Of a stretch of 64,000 bases of DNA, positions 39,201 through 49,599 are shown in pieces (the stretch's first letter is position 1; each line of letters begins with the position of its first letter). The DNA is from an uncultured Clostridia bacterium (GTDB lineage: Bacteria; Bacillota; Clostridia; TANB77; CAG-508): NCBI GenBank assembly GCA_947385375.1, contig CANDKR010000001.1, positions 127,333 through 191,332 of the forward strand. Direction: 5' to 3'. The notes below the pieces were generated by a model. The model saw nothing but the letters and a program-made list of their open reading frames with translations, did not search any database and was not told where the DNA came from. The position numbers and the translations under genes are program-made.

Positions 39201-39788
39201 TAACTCCCTAGATAATGCAATCAATTTTTGATTAACTAAAACTTGCTTAGATAGTCCATTATTTTGAAGTTCTAAATAGTAATCATCTTTAAATACTCTT
39301 TTAAACCATAAAGCAATATCTTTTGCCTTTTCCATATTGTCACTAAGAATAGCTTGATTTACGCTACCTGCCAAACAAGCACTAAGTGCAATAAGCCCCT
39401 CACTATACTCCTCTAGGATTTCTAAATCTATACGTGGTTTATAATAATATCCCTCTGTAAAAGAAAGTGAAACAAGCTTAATTAAATTTTGATATCCAAT
39501 ATTATTTTTTGCTAGCAAAATTAAGTGAGAATATCTATCATCAATCCCACTTTCTTTCTGCAACCTACTACGTGGTGCAACATATACTTCACAACCAATT
39601 ATCGGCTTTATTCCTTCTTTTTGACAAGCCTGAAAAAAGCTAACTGCTCCAAACATAACACCATGATCTGTAAGTGCAATCGCTTTCATTCCAAGCTCTT
39701 TTGCCCTCTTAGGTAATTCTTCAATTCTACACATACCATCTAATAAACTATACTCACTATGGACGTGTAAATGTACAAAATTAGCCAT
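36295..39788 (-). CDS. dnaE: DNA polymerase III alpha subunit DnaE (two CGG +1 frameshifts)
   Basis: Skipping the C at 38717 and 37897 gives one 1163-residue protein of normal DnaE length. It has the N-terminal PHP domain (VHLHVHSEYSLLDG), the polymerase core with GPGRGSGAGS (residues 356-365) and PDFDVDFCYERR (catalytic Asp pair), YRPGPMDQIPR, the HhH region and a C-terminal OB fold. The first shift falls in the active-site glycine loop and the second in the RPGPM motif. Read without shifts the gene is three pieces, which would be lethal if this is the replicative or essential second polymerase. It follows an rqcP-like gene by 9 bases. Confidence 0.95.
37895..37897 (-). other. CGG +1 frameshift site (DnaE, Gly631)
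   Basis: CCA CGG ACC becomes CCA GGA CCA ATG GAT, restoring SLYRPGPMDQIPR, a block conserved in bacterial DnaE. Confidence 0.95.
38715..38717 (-). other. CGG +1 frameshift site (DnaE, Gly358)
   Basis: CCA CGG TCG becomes CCA GGT CGT GGT TCT GGT, restoring VGPGRGSGAGS at the polymerase active site. Confidence 0.95.
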
Positions 39789-39797
39789 ATCTTTCCC

Positions 39798-40031
39798 CTA
39801 TAATAACTTAATTACTTCTCCATTTATTTTATTAGAAGTAGGCACTTGCAATACTTCAAACTTAGACACTTTGTCTCCAAATTTAATTTCTATCACATCA
39901 CCTATTTTTACTTCATAACTTGGTTTTACCTGTTTGCCATTAACAGATACTCTACCACTATCTGCTGCTTCATTTGCAACAGTTCTACGTTTTATAACTC
40001 TACTTAATTTTAAAAATTTATCTAATCTCAT
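39798..40031 (-). CDS. rqcP: S4-domain RNA-binding protein, RqcP (YabO) type
   Basis: The 77-residue protein is almost entirely an S4 domain (MRLDKFLKLSRVIKRRTVANEA...GRVSVNG). Length and sequence match RqcP, which with RqcH adds alanine tails to nascent chains on stalled 50S subunits. This quality-control path is relevant in a cell with problematic codons (inference). It precedes dnaE. Confidence 0.85.
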   Translation of the reverse strand: MRLDKFLKLSRVIKRRTVANEAADSGRVSVNGKQVKPSYEVKIGDVIEIKFGDKVSKFEVLQVPTSNKINGEVIKLL

Positions 40032-40100
40032 TTTTTCTCCTTTTGTATTTCTAAAAATAAGATATCACGAATTAGTATATAAATCAAGTAACTAACTAAA

Positions 40101-40129
40101 TAAAACTTGCAAATTATTTGCAAGTTTTA
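40101..40129 (-). terminator. Terminator of the alarmone synthetase gene
   Basis: AAAACTTGCAAAT pairs with ATTTGCAAGTTTT; it directly follows the stop on the minus strand. Confidence 0.75.
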
Positions 40130-40882
40130 TTATTTATGACTTTGTTTTTTACTTCCTTGATTCATTAATAGTACTTTTTCAAATTTCTCTATTAATTTAA
40201 CCCTATCTCCATTATTCATTACATTAGTATTATTTGTTAGCTGTTGCATTGTAGCTTCTCCAAGTTTTGACATCTTATTATCAACTTGATTTATCATGTG
40301 CGCACAACTAACAAGCTCTTTAGATATATTTTTCGGAACTTCGTTCTCATATTTGTATTTTATCTTATGTTCTAAGCTTGCCCAGAAATCTTGAGCAATA
40401 GTTCTAATTTGTATTTCAACTTTTACATCCACTGAACCATTAGAAAAGTTTACTGGCACTAAAACTATCAAATGATAACTTGAATAACCTGTTGGCTTAG
40501 GATGTTTTATATAATCCTTTGTTTCTATTACTTTCAAATCTTCTGATTTTTCAAACATTTCTACCATTCTATAAATATCTGGTATAAATGAACAAACAAT
40601 ACGAATTCCTGCTACGTCATTTATATAATTTATCATATTGTTATAAGTAATATCTAAACCTTTTCTTTGCATTTTTTTAATAATGCTTTCAGGTGTTTTT
40701 ATTCTTGTTTTTATATGTTCTATTGGGTTATATTTATATAAAGTTTGAAATTCATCACTATAAATATTTACACGTGTTTCGAATTTTTTTAATGCTGACT
40801 TATACATAAGCATAATTTTTTTGAATTCCGCAGTACCATTTTGTATATCTTCTAAATTAATAATTACTCCTCGGTTCTTCAA
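40130..40882 (-). CDS. Small alarmone (pp)pGpp synthetase, RelQ/SasB type
   Basis: The 250-residue protein has only the RelA/SpoT synthetase domain: DVAGIRIVCSF (about 90-100), KPTGYSSYHLIV and VEIQIRTIAQDFWASLEHKIKYKY. It lacks HD, TGS and ACT domains, so it should make (p)ppGpp but not degrade it. It acts in the cytosol in stress control. The C-terminal 50 residues are helical and of unknown role. Confidence 0.92.
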   Translation of the reverse strand: MKNRGVIINLEDIQNGTAEFKKIMLMYKSALKKFETRVNIYSDEFQTLYKYNPIEHIKTRIKTPESIIKKMQRKGLDITYNNMINYINDVAGIRIVCSFIPDIYRMVEMFEKSEDLKVIETKDYIKHPKPTGYSSYHLIVLVPVNFSNGSVDVKVEIQIRTIAQDFWASLEHKIKYKYENEVPKNISKELVSCAHMINQVDNKMSKLGEATMQQLTNNTNVMNNGDRVKLIEKFEKVLLMNQGSKKQSHK

Positions 40883-41000
40883 TAAAACTACCTCCTTTGA
40901 CTACATTAACATCATACCTATAAATTATTAACTGTATATTAAAATTATGTGAATTCTATGTGAATTTGCTTTAGTTTGATGTTTCTAAAATACACAGCTT

Positions 41001-41484
41001 TTATCTATGATAAGTTTCATTTTTTTGTATTTTAAACGCTCTAAAAATTTGCTCTAATAAAAATACTCTTATTAGTTGATGTGGAAAAGTCATTTTTGAA
41101 AAACAAACTTTTTCTTTTGATAAGTTTAGTAATTCCTGCGATATTCCAAGACTTCCTCCGATTACAAAAGTTATAGAACTATTGTAATTTACAGAAATGT
41201 CTTCAATTTTTTTAGAAAACTCTTCTGATGAAAGCTCTTTTCCTTTAAGGTCTAAGCATATCAAATAAGTATCTTTAGGAATTTTTGCAATCATTGCTTT
41301 TCCTTCTTTGTCCTTTATAGAAGTAGCTACGCTGTCGCTTAGCTTGTCTGGCAATTTTTCATCAGGAACTTCTATAATATTCAAATTACAATATTTTGAT
41401 AATCTCTTAGAATACTCATCAATTGCGTCTTTCAAATACTTTTCTTTTATTTTTCCGTGAACAAATTACGTTTATTGTTAGCAT
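41001..41484 (-). CDS. rlmH: 23S rRNA pseudouridine-1915 N3-methyltransferase RlmH (one CGG +1 frameshift)
   Basis: Start ATG 41484 gives MLTINVIC; skipping the C at 41457 continues as SGKIKEKYLKDAIDEYSKRL, a 160-residue protein (the usual length is 159-160). The SPOUT knot is intact: FVIGGSLGIS (SAM site), KMTFPHQLIRVFLLEQIFRAF and the C-terminal YHR. RlmH methylates pseudouridine 1915 in the ribosomal decoding-region helix 69. Without the shift nearly the whole protein is lost. Confidence 0.94.
41455..41457 (-). other. CGG +1 frameshift site (RlmH, Gly10)
   Basis: TGT TCA CGG AAA becomes TCA GGA AAA ATA AAA GAA, matching the VGKIKEKY start of RlmH. Confidence 0.93.
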
Positions 41485-41550
41485 AAACTTTCCCCATTTC
41501 CATTTACACTTTATCATACTTTTAGTTTTTTTTCAATGAATAAGACTGAA

Positions 41551-41579
41551 AAAAGATGCCTATTTTAGACATCTTTAAA
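41551..41579 (-). terminator. Terminator of the Asn-rich gene
   Basis: AAAGATGTC pairs with GGCATCTTTT across a short loop on the minus strand, followed by T-rich sequence. Confidence 0.6.
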
Positions 41580-41584
41580 AGTTT

Positions 41585-42244
41585 TTACATCATTCCCATA
41601 TATCTTGGATCATAATAATTGGGCATTCCATTATTCATCATATTGCAAGAACGACAACCACCACTTGGTCTTGATAATAATTGTTTTATAATTATTATTT
41701 TAATTAAATCTTTAAGTAATTGATTATCATTATTAGAATTTTGAACACTTGTAGTAGTAACTGTTCCAGACATATTTGTAGTAGTATTTGTATTAGTCTG
41801 TCTTGTACTATTGTTAGTAGCGCTTGATGTTCTTGCCGTTCCTTGTGACACAGTATCATCACTAGCATTAAATTCAGTTACAGTATTTGTACTAGTTAAG
41901 CTAGAAACATCACCTTGAACAATGTTGAAAACTGTATCTACCATATTGTTTAAATTATCCTCTGTATAGTATGGATAATTATTATTTGCAATAACTCTAC
42001 TTGCAACTGGATCAATTATTTTATAGACCTGAGGATACATATTAGCTACATTATTTGAATGATTTGCATTATAGTTCATACCATAACAACCTTGCATCAT
42101 ATTATTAGGCATTGTACTATTAGCTAACGTATTACTTGGCATTACATTATAGCCATTCATCTCTGGATATTGATATGTACTATTTTGTGGTTGACTATAA
42201 AAAAAAGCGTCTCTCATATAATCATTGTTATTTTGATAAAACAT
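41585..42244 (-). CDS. Asn/Met/Tyr-rich protein, possibly a spore-surface component
   Basis: I do not recognise this 219-residue protein. The N-terminal half is rich in Asn, Tyr, Met and Pro; the middle holds one ordered-looking block (YPQVYKIIDPVASRVI and a following helix); then a Thr/Asn/Ser-rich linker, a helix (LLKDLIKIIIIKQLL) and a Cys-pair tail (GGCRSCNMM). This composition recalls spore coat or exosporium proteins of clostridia. A strong AAGGAGG site precedes the start. The role is a guess. Confidence 0.6.
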   Translation of the reverse strand: MFYQNNNDYMRDAFFYSQPQNSTYQYPEMNGYNVMPSNTLANSTMPNNMMQGCYGMNYNANHSNNVANMYPQVYKIIDPVASRVIANNNYPYYTEDNLNNMVDTVFNIVQGDVSSLTSTNTVTEFNASDDTVSQGTARTSSATNNSTRQTNTNTTTNMSGTVTTTSVQNSNNDNQLLKDLIKIIIIKQLLSRPSGGCRSCNMMNNGMPNYYDPRYMGMM

Positions 42245-42296
42245 AAATTTTACCTCCTTAACAACATTATATGAAAGACTTTATAAATATGTTACT

Positions 42297-43710
42297 TTAT
42301 TTTACAATTTCATTTACTAGCCCTTTGAAAATATCTCCTCTTTCTTCATAATCTTCAAAACTATCAAGTGGAGAACTTGCTGGAGAAAATAAAACTACAT
42401 CTCCTCTTTCTGCTATCTTATTTGCAATATATACAGCTTCATATAAAGTAGAACCTTTATATATATCTATTTCCTTTTTAGCACCTACTAAAGCTGTTTC
42501 AATCGCCTCTTCTATCCTACTAGAAGTCTGGCTAAGTAAAATCGCTGATTTGCAATTTTTTACAATTTCCCTGCCAAGTTCAGTATAATCAAATTTCTTA
42601 TCATATCCGCCTGCAATTAAAATTATATCTTTGTTAGGGAAAGCATTTAAACAAGCTTTTGTTCTGCTTGGGAACTCACTAGAAGAATCATTGTACCAAA
42701 AAATTCCATTAGGAAGTTCTTTAACAAGTTCAAGCCTATGAGTAACTCCGACTAAATTCCTCTATTGCAGAAATTTGTGTTTCTATATCTACTAACTCTT
42801 TAGTAGCACAAATTGCTGCTGCAATATTCTCATAATTGTGCTTTCCTCTAATTATAGTTTTTTTACAATCAAATACATGACGTCTTAAACCATTTTCGCA
42901 AATCTTAATAACTTCACCATCTACCATATAACCATTAGGGATTTTTTCTGTACTACTATAAAAAACAACATTTCCAATTGCTTCAATAGCAATATCTCTA
43001 TTTTTCTCCCAGTCATAATTTAAAATCAAAGTATCTTCTGGTGTTTGGTTTATAAAAATATTTTTAATTGCGTCAACATATTCTTCAAAAGAAGAATGTA
43101 TTTTTATATGTGTGTCTGAAATACTAGTAATAACTGAAATATTAGGACTTATCTTCATATTCATTAATTGGAAACTGCTAAGTTCCAAAACTACTATATC
43201 CTCTGGCTTAATATCATAAATTTTAGTAAATAAAGGATTTCCATTATTACCACCTAAATAACAATTATATCCTGCTTTCTTTAGTATGTTGTAAATCAAA
43301 TTCGCAGTAGTTGTTTTACCATCACTACCAGTAACACCAATTATCTTACAAGGGCAAAGCTCCATAAACATTTCAACTTCAGTAGTAATAATAGCCCCAC
43401 GTTTTGCTTCTCTTATCAAATCCTCGTGAGTTGGAAGCATACTTGGAGAACGGAAAATCACATCAAACTCATCAAGTTCATCTAAATAGTCTTCTCCAAA
43501 ATAATATTCCATACCGTAATTGATTATTTTGTACATAACATTATTATCTATATATTCTGCTTCTTTTCTTTCAAATATAGTTACATTTGCACCAACATCA
43601 TATAAATAATCTATAAGTGGAATATTGCTAACGCCAAGACCAATAAGGGCTACACTGCGCCCTTTTAGATATGTATTAAATTCAATTAATTTTCCATTAA
43701 CATATCCCAT
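42297..43710 (-). CDS. murD: UDP-N-acetylmuramoylalanine-D-glutamate ligase MurD (one CGG +1 frameshift)
   Basis: Skipping the C at 42750 gives 470 residues. Visible are the N-terminal Rossmann-like part (VALIGLGVSNIPLIDYL), the ATP loop GVTGSDGKTTTANLI (about 127-141) and LELSSFQLM. After the shift the C-terminal domain is intact: SGVTHRLELVKELPNGI, WYNDSSSEFPSRTKAC, ILIAGGYDKKFDY and LFSPASSPLDSFEDYEERG. MurD adds D-glutamate to UDP-MurNAc-L-Ala in cytosolic peptidoglycan synthesis. The enzyme is normally essential. It follows the kinase gene by 9 bases. Confidence 0.95.
42748..42750 (-). other. CGG +1 frameshift site (MurD, Gly321)
   Basis: AGT CGG AGT TAC becomes AGT GGA GTT ACT CAT AGG CTT GAA, the conserved hinge into the third MurD domain. 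Confidence 0.94.
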
Positions 43711-43719
43711 AAAAACCTC

Positions 43720-44412
43720 TTAGTTCATTGCTGGTAATTTTATATTACTTAATACTTTTTCAGTAGATTCTTCTACAGTTTTACATTCTGTTACGTCTAT
43801 TTCTTTTGTATTAGGACTTAATTTATAAAAACCAGCCTCTTCTTGTAATTTATCTCTTTTGATAATGTTGTTTCTAATCTCTTTTTCGTCTTCTTCGCCT
43901 TTATACTGAATACATTTTCTTTTTACTCTTTCGTCTAAACTAGCTGTAATAAAGAAATGATAATCAAGTTCCGGATATATAGATATTAAAGCCCTTCCAG
44001 AAACTATAACATTATATTCTTTTTTGTATGTATCTATAAGTTTTTTTGCAAACTCAAATAGCTTAGTATTATCAGCCTTCCCACCGACTGTTGAAACTGC
44101 CATTGAAGCATCTTTTGATTGAATAATATCTTCGTCAATTTTCTCTTCACCTATATATATAACTGTTTCATTATTTTCGATTTCAATTTTTACCTCAAAT
44201 AAATCCATCATTTCCTTTATGTCTAAACTCTTACCTTGTTTTTTTAACTCTTCTAATGTACTACCATTTTTCATCATGGCATATACAATCGCTCTATATA
44301 AATTCCCACCATGAAAAATGATTGAATTTGGAATTCTACTTAGCAAACCTCTACAAATACTAGTCTTTCCCGCTCCAACTAAACCTTCAATTCCTATGAC
44401 TATATTTTCCAT
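43720..44412 (-). CDS. Cytidylate-kinase-like nucleotide kinase
   Basis: The 230-residue protein has a P-loop (GLVGAGKTS, about 10-18), a GRALISIYPELDYHFFITAS block resembling the GRDIG...FLTAS region of CMP kinases, an Arg-rich lid (DERVKRKC) and a final region (NIIKRDK...NTKEIDVTECKTVEE) like the C-terminus of (d)CMP kinase. The substrate is not certain; a Cmk-type role is the best guess. It is just upstream of murD. Confidence 0.75.
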   Translation of the reverse strand: MENIVIGIEGLVGAGKTSICRGLLSRIPNSIIFHGGNLYRAIVYAMMKNGSTLEELKKQGKSLDIKEMMDLFEVKIEIENNETVIYIGEEKIDEDIIQSKDASMAVSTVGGKADNTKLFEFAKKLIDTYKKEYNVIVSGRALISIYPELDYHFFITASLDERVKRKCIQYKGEEDEKEIRNNIIKRDKLQEEAGFYKLSPNTKEIDVTECKTVEESTEKVLSNIKLPAMN

Positions 44413-44541
44413 AAATTCACCTTCATTTAAAAATATATAAGTATTATATATTATTTTTCTTAAATTTACAATATCTTGAATATTTTTCTATTTTTTAGCC
44501 AAAATAAGTCTATAAAGTTTTTACAAGGAGGTGCTTCTTTA

Positions 44542-44631
44542 ATGAGCGAAAATAACAAAAATAAAAACAATAACAATAACCAAAACAACAACAATTCTCA
44601 AAAAGGTAATAAATCAAACAACAACAATTAG
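44542..44631 (+). CDS. 29-residue Asn/Lys-rich peptide
   Basis: An unusually good AAGGAGGTG ribosome site precedes ATG 44542. The peptide is almost only Asn, Lys, Gln and Ser (19 of 29 residues are Asn or Lys or more) and ends at TAG before a strong hairpin, so it is a complete small unit. No fold is expected. A spore-associated or stress peptide is possible. It lies between divergent and convergent genes and has no homologue I can name. Confidence 0.6.
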   Translation: MSENNKNKNNNNNQNNNNSQKGNKSNNNN

Positions 44632-44640
44632 TTAAGCAAA

Positions 44641-44674
44641 AGCCCTGTGATAAATACATATCATAGGGCTTTTA
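44641..44674. terminator. Bidirectional terminator
   Basis: AGCCCTGTGAT pairs with ATCATAGGGCT with one G-T pair, followed by TTTTA; it separates the Asn-rich peptide and the DUF2142 gene. Confidence 0.8.
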
Positions 44675-44679
44675 CTATT

Positions 44680-46644
44680 TTAATATTTTGCAAATGCCTC
44701 TGTTAGCACTGCAAGCATTGTATCAAGATTTAATAATAACATCATAAATGCAACATTTCTTTCATAATTTTTAGTTTCATTTTTTATACTACATAAGTTA
44801 GCAATAGGTATCAAAAATAACATTAAAATTGGAACATTATATCTTACTTGGTATCCTTGAACATTGTCTGCTCCAACTTGCGTAAATGACAAATATACAG
44901 CAACCGTTGCTAAAATTAATGCGATTATAAATATAGACATTAAAACTACTGAAAGAATTTTACTTCTTTTTTCCTTGCAAAATTTATTCTTCTCTAAAAT
45001 CGCTCCAACTAATATCATTATACCTGTTAAGTCTGCAAAATTCCCCGCAGGTACAGGTGCATATACCAGTTTATGCTCTTTTAAATGTACTATACATTGA
45101 TTAATTAGTGTTCTTGATACTAAAACAGGATGCTCTAATATAAATGCTTTTTGCTCCTCTTGACTTACATGCCCATTTCTATCTTCTTCATAAGGAAAAG
45201 CATTTAACATATAAAATTGCCATAGCACACATAAAATTCCTATAACTGCTGAAACTGCAATCATAGTTACATACCCCTTAGTAGTCTTAAATTTCTTTTT
45301 TGGTATTAAGAAAAACATTAATACTAATGGTGTATATGTAAGATATTTATTTGTAATAATCATTATCGCTGTTACAATAATTAAAATTATATCTTTCTTA
45401 GTTATATATGTATCTTCTTCAGCTTCAAAATAATATTTCAAACAAATTGAAATAAATAAGAAAGCACTTCCATTTATTATTGGATCTAGTGAAACACTAC
45501 CTGCCAAATATAAGACTATTGGCAAAGTTGCTATTATAAATAACAAGCTCTTATAATGTTTCAAATTTTTCATAGCAAAATACGTACATACCACATAGAA
45601 AATGTATGGTACTAATCTTGCTAAGACTATCGCTACATAACTATTCAAATGCAATATATCGCAAATTACTAAAGCAATCGCTGGTATTGAATGTCCTATC
45701 GGTATTGTAGAAGAAAAGTACATAAGTGAATCAAAGGATTTATTTTCACTAAAGAAATCTATTTCTGGCAAATTATTGCTAGAAAAATGTTCAAGTGTAG
45801 TCTTTTTAAATAAGAATGCTTTAAAATTCTCTGGTACTTGTCCTCCAATCTCTCCTGCTTCATTTATTTCATCATAAAATTGACCTTGACTAATTAAAAA
45901 TACCCTAAAAAAGTGTGACCACTCATCAAAGTAATGCGGAAACGGTGTTATAAAAATATAAAGTATAGCAACAAAAATTGCTACTTTAAGGAAAGTTTTT
46001 TCATCAGCTCCATCTAATCCAAACAATATAAATCCTACTGCTACTACAAAAATTAAAATCCATAATAATATGTGTAATACAGCACTTGGAAAACTATAAT
46101 ACTCTGCTGAAAGCATTAATTTATTTTCTTTTATAGCTTCATCATTAAATTTATATATTTCTCCTGTCGTATCGTCATTTGTAGCAAGTGCAAACATTGT
46201 TGCATTTCCCTCTTCTGCATCTAAACTTGTTATAATTATCTCATATTCTTTATTTTTTGAATTCTTTTGTCTATCTATTTCTATCTCAAAATACGAGTCA
46301 TTTTTAGCTCCTAATAAACTAATATCTTGATTATATATAGTTTTATTATTTTCAACTTCTTTTATTTCAATATTTGCTTTTGAATTAATTTCCCTGTCTT
46401 GCGTAACAGTCTTTATTCCTACTTTTACTAAGTCATCTCTTTCAGCTTTAAACTTCTGTGATACCTTGTTTTTAGCAACCAAAAACTCTGTTTGCCCCAC
46501 AAGATTTTCCGCATTTTGCGATGTATAAGTATAGTATGACTTATCAAATGGCTCATTCATAAAGATAAGAAATATAAAAAGTATAACAGTAATAATTAAA
46601 TAATATTTCTTATCTTTAATCTTTTCTAACAATTTTTTAAACAT
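44680..46644 (-). CDS. DUF2142-type polytopic membrane protein
   Basis: The 654-residue protein has an N-terminal helix, a soluble extracellular domain (about 30-185) and roughly ten further helices. The blocks ITPFPHYFDEWSHFFRV, GHSIPAIALVI and LAGSVSLDPIINGSAFLF fit the DUF2142 family, which resembles GT-C glycosyltransferases and is found in cell-surface polymer loci. No catalytic role is shown. It follows uvrA by 12 bases. Confidence 0.8.
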   Translation of the reverse strand: MFKKLLEKIKDKKYYLIITVILFIFLIFMNEPFDKSYYTYTSQNAENLVGQTEFLVAKNKVSQKFKAERDDLVKVGIKTVTQDREINSKANIEIKEVENNKTIYNQDISLLGAKNDSYFEIEIDRQKNSKNKEYEIIITSLDAEEGNATMFALATNDDTTGEIYKFNDEAIKENKLMLSAEYYSFPSAVLHILLWILIFVVAVGFILFGLDGADEKTFLKVAIFVAILYIFITPFPHYFDEWSHFFRVFLISQGQFYDEINEAGEIGGQVPENFKAFLFKKTTLEHFSSNNLPEIDFFSENKSFDSLMYFSSTIPIGHSIPAIALVICDILHLNSYVAIVLARLVPYIFYVVCTYFAMKNLKHYKSLLFIIATLPIVLYLAGSVSLDPIINGSAFLFISICLKYYFEAEEDTYITKKDIILIIVTAIMIITNKYLTYTPLVLMFFLIPKKKFKTTKGYVTMIAVSAVIGILCVLWQFYMLNAFPYEEDRNGHVSQEEQKAFILEHPVLVSRTLINQCIVHLKEHKLVYAPVPAGNFADLTGIMILVGAILEKNKFCKEKRSKILSVVLMSIFIIALILATVAVYLSFTQVGADNVQGYQVRYNVPILMLFLIPIANLCSIKNETKNYERNVAFMMLLLNLDTMLAVLTEAFAKY

Positions 46645-46656
46645 TTTAATCCCCTT

Positions 46657-49482
46657 TTATCCCAAATACTTTTTCAAGAATTTACCTGTGTATGAACGAT
46701 CATTTTTTACAATTTGTTCTGGTGTTCCAATACCAATTATTTCTCCACCTTTTTCTCCGCCTTCTGGTCCTAAATCTATGATGTGGTCTGCTGTTTTTAT
46801 TAAATCTAAATTATGTTCAATAACTAAAATAGTATTACCTGTATCTACAAGTCTTTGTAAAATATCTACTAATTTATGAACATCTGCAATATGAAGTCCA
46901 GTAGTTGGCTCGTCTAAAATATATAAAGTTTTTCCAGTAGCTTTTTTTGAAAGCTCTGTTGCAAGCTTAACTCTTTGTGCTTCACCACCTGATAAAGTAG
47001 TAGAAGGTTGTCCAAGTTTTATATATCCAAGTCCTACATCTTCAAGAGTTTGTATCTTAGTTTTAATTCTTGGTATATTACTAAAGAACTCTAAAGCTTC
47101 TTCAACTGTCATATCAAGAACATCTGCAATGCTCTTTCCTTTATATTTTACCTCTAAAGTCTCTCTATTATATCTTTTTCCATTACATACTTCACAAGGC
47201 ACATAAATGTCTGGTAAGAAATTCATTTCAATTTTTACCATACCATCACCTTGACAAGCTTCACATCTACCGCCTGAAACATTAAAACTAAATCTACCCT
47301 TTTGATAGCCTCGCATTTTAGCTTCATTAGTCTCTGAAAAAACATCTCTAATAATATCAAATACTCCTGTATATGTTGCAGGGTTTGAACGTGGTGATCT
47401 ACCAATTGGTGATTGGTCTATATTTATTACTTTGTCAATGTTCTCTATTCCTTTAATTTTATCACATTTACCAGGTTTCTCATTTGAACCATTTATTTCT
47501 CTTGCTAAATATTTGTATAAAACTTCATTTACTAAAGTTGATTTTCCTGAACCTGAAACACCTGTCACACAGTTAAATACCCCTAGTGGAATTTTCAAAT
47601 TCACATTTTTCAAGTTGTTTTGAGTAGCATTAACTATCTCTAAACTTCTGCCATTTGATTTTCTTCTCTTTTTAGGCACTGCAATCTTTCTTCTACCACT
47701 TAAATACTGTCCTGTAATAGAATTTTCTACATCTTTAATCTCTTCAGCAGTTCCTTGTGCCATAACATTTCCACCATGCACACCAGCTTCTGGACCAATA
47801 TCAATAATTTGGTCTGCTGCATACATAGTGTCCTCGTCATGTTCTACTACAATCAAGGTATTTCCTAAATCACGAAGTTTTTTTAGTGTTTGAATTAATT
47901 TGTCATTATCTCTTTGATGCAATCCAATACTTGGCTCATCTAAGATATATAAAACTCCTGATAACCCTGAGCCAATTTGAGTTGCAAGTCTTATTCTTTG
48001 TGCTTCACCACCTGATAATGTTCCTGCACTTCTTGATAATGTCAAATACTCTAATCCTACATCCATCATGAATTGTAATCTTTGCTCTAGTTCTTTAAAA
48101 ATCATATCTGCAATCATTTGCTCTTTTTTAGATAATTTCAAACTAGATAGATATTCTTTTATCTTATTTATAGGCATATCAGTAATTTCATTAATGTTTT
48201 TATCACCTACTTTAATAGAAAGCACTTCTTTTTTTAATCTCGCACCATTACAAGTATGACAAGGGCTATTACTCATATATAATTCATAAAAAGTCCTCAT
48301 ACCTGGTGATTTTGTTTCTCTATATCTTCTATCTAAAGTTGGAAGTACCCCTTCAAAGGCTTGTGTGAACTTACGTGTACCTGCTACTGATGTATATTCA
48401 AAATCAATTTTTTCGTCACCTGTACCATATAAAATCTTTTCTAAAAATTCTCTTGGCAATTTCTTTATTGGCTTATTTTTTATATCAACACCATAATGTT
48501 TTCCGATACTTTCAAAATACATTTTTGCCATTGTATCGCCTTTTTTCATAGTGCTTGAACCAAAGGCTTTTACTCCATCATATAAGGTTTTGCTCTTATC
48601 TGGTATTATTAAATCTTCGTCCATTTTCATTAAATAACCAATACCTGTACACTCTGGACACGCACCTTGTGGATTATTAAATGAGAACATTCTTGGTGAT
48701 AATTCTTCAAAGCTAATCCCACAATCAGGGCAAGCATAGTTACTACTATAAAGAATTTCTTGACCACTAGCCAAAGCAATAGTAACTAAATTATTAGCAT
48801 ATTTTAAAGCTGTTTCAACAGACTCTGCAAGCCTATTTCTAATATCTTCTTTTATAACTAATCTATCTACAATAACATCAATGTCGTGTTTCTTTGTTCT
48901 TGCAAGCTCAATATCATCTGTTAAATCATAGATTGTTCCATCAACTCTTACTCTAACAAATCCACTTTTTTGTAAATCTTCAAATAGTTTAGTATATTCA
49001 CCTTTTTTTCCTCTTATAACTGGCGCTAGAACTTGAATTTTAGTTCCCTCTTCTAAAGCTAGCACACTATCAACTATTTGATCTAAAGTCTGCTTTTCTA
49101 TTTTCTTTCCACAATTTGGACAATATGGAACACCAATTCTTGCATATAATAAACGAATATAATCATATATTTCTGTAACTGTTCCAACTGTTGAACGTGG
49201 ATTTTTTGAAGTAGTTTTTTGGTCTATTGAAATTGCTGGTGAAAGCCCTTCAATGCTTTCTACCTCTGGCTTTTCCATTAATCCTAAAAACTGTCTTGCA
49301 TAAGAAGACAAACTTTCTACATATCTTCTTTGACCTTCTGCATATAAAGTATCAAATGCAAGTGAAGATTTTCCTGAACCTGAAAGTCCAGTAATTACAA
49401 CCAATTTATCTTTTGGAATTTCAATATTAATATTTTTTAAATTGTGCTCTTTTGCACCTTTTATAATAATACTATCATTCAT
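46657..49482 (-). CDS. uvrA: Excinuclease ABC subunit A
   Basis: I chose ATG 49482, which has AGGGGAG upstream, giving 941 residues. Both ABC ATPase halves are present: Walker [14 protein letters not shown] near the start and [13 protein letters not shown] near 640; zinc modules CPNC...CPDC...CPEC and CEAC...CEVC; two signature LSGGEAQR motifs. UvrA scans DNA for bulky damage and loads UvrB. uvrB lies 4.3 kb away on the opposite strand, with the HipA-like cluster between; in most Bacillota uvrB and uvrA are adjacent. It has no CGG site, unlike uvrB. Confidence 0.97.
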   Translation of the reverse strand: MNDSIIIKGAKEHNLKNINIEIPKDKLVVITGLSGSGKSSLAFDTLYAEGQRRYVESLSSYARQFLGLMEKPEVESIEGLSPAISIDQKTTSKNPRSTVGTVTEIYDYIRLLYARIGVPYCPNCGKKIEKQTLDQIVDSVLALEEGTKIQVLAPVIRGKKGEYTKLFEDLQKSGFVRVRVDGTIYDLTDDIELARTKKHDIDVIVDRLVIKEDIRNRLAESVETALKYANNLVTIALASGQEILYSSNYACPDCGISFEELSPRMFSFNNPQGACPECTGIGYLMKMDEDLIIPDKSKTLYDGVKAFGSSTMKKGDTMAKMYFESIGKHYGVDIKNKPIKKLPREFLEKILYGTGDEKIDFEYTSVAGTRKFTQAFEGVLPTLDRRYRETKSPGMRTFYELYMSNSPCHTCNGARLKKEVLSIKVGDKNINEITDMPINKIKEYLSSLKLSKKEQMIADMIFKELEQRLQFMMDVGLEYLTLSRSAGTLSGGEAQRIRLATQIGSGLSGVLYILDEPSIGLHQRDNDKLIQTLKKLRDLGNTLIVVEHDEDTMYAADQIIDIGPEAGVHGGNVMAQGTAEEIKDVENSITGQYLSGRRKIAVPKKRRKSNGRSLEIVNATQNNLKNVNLKIPLGVFNCVTGVSGSGKSTLVNEVLYKYLAREINGSNEKPGKCDKIKGIENIDKVINIDQSPIGRSPRSNPATYTGVFDIIRDVFSETNEAKMRGYQKGRFSFNVSGGRCEACQGDGMVKIEMNFLPDIYVPCEVCNGKRYNRETLEVKYKGKSIADVLDMTVEEALEFFSNIPRIKTKIQTLEDVGLGYIKLGQPSTTLSGGEAQRVKLATELSKKATGKTLYILDEPTTGLHIADVHKLVDILQRLVDTGNTILVIEHNLDLIKTADHIIDLGPEGGEKGGEIIGIGTPEQIVKNDRSYTGKFLKKYLG

Positions 49483-49557
49483 TGCTATAACTCCCCTAAA
49501 AAACATAAGTTCTTAAAATTATATCACAAGTTTTAACAATAATCTATATTTTTAAAT

Positions 49558-49592
49558 AAAAAAAGAAACTAATTTTTAAATTAGCTTCTTTA
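49558..49592 (-). terminator. Terminator of the HipA-like cluster
   Basis: AAGAAGCTAATTT pairs with AAATTAGTTTCTT and is followed by a long T-run on the minus strand. Confidence 0.8.
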
Positions 49593-49599
49593 TATAAAT

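Noticed and set aside
36295..39788. Split dnaE as a split-intein or two-gene polymerase
   Set aside because: No intein sequence or termini are present; the pieces join at a single extra C with no missing residues.
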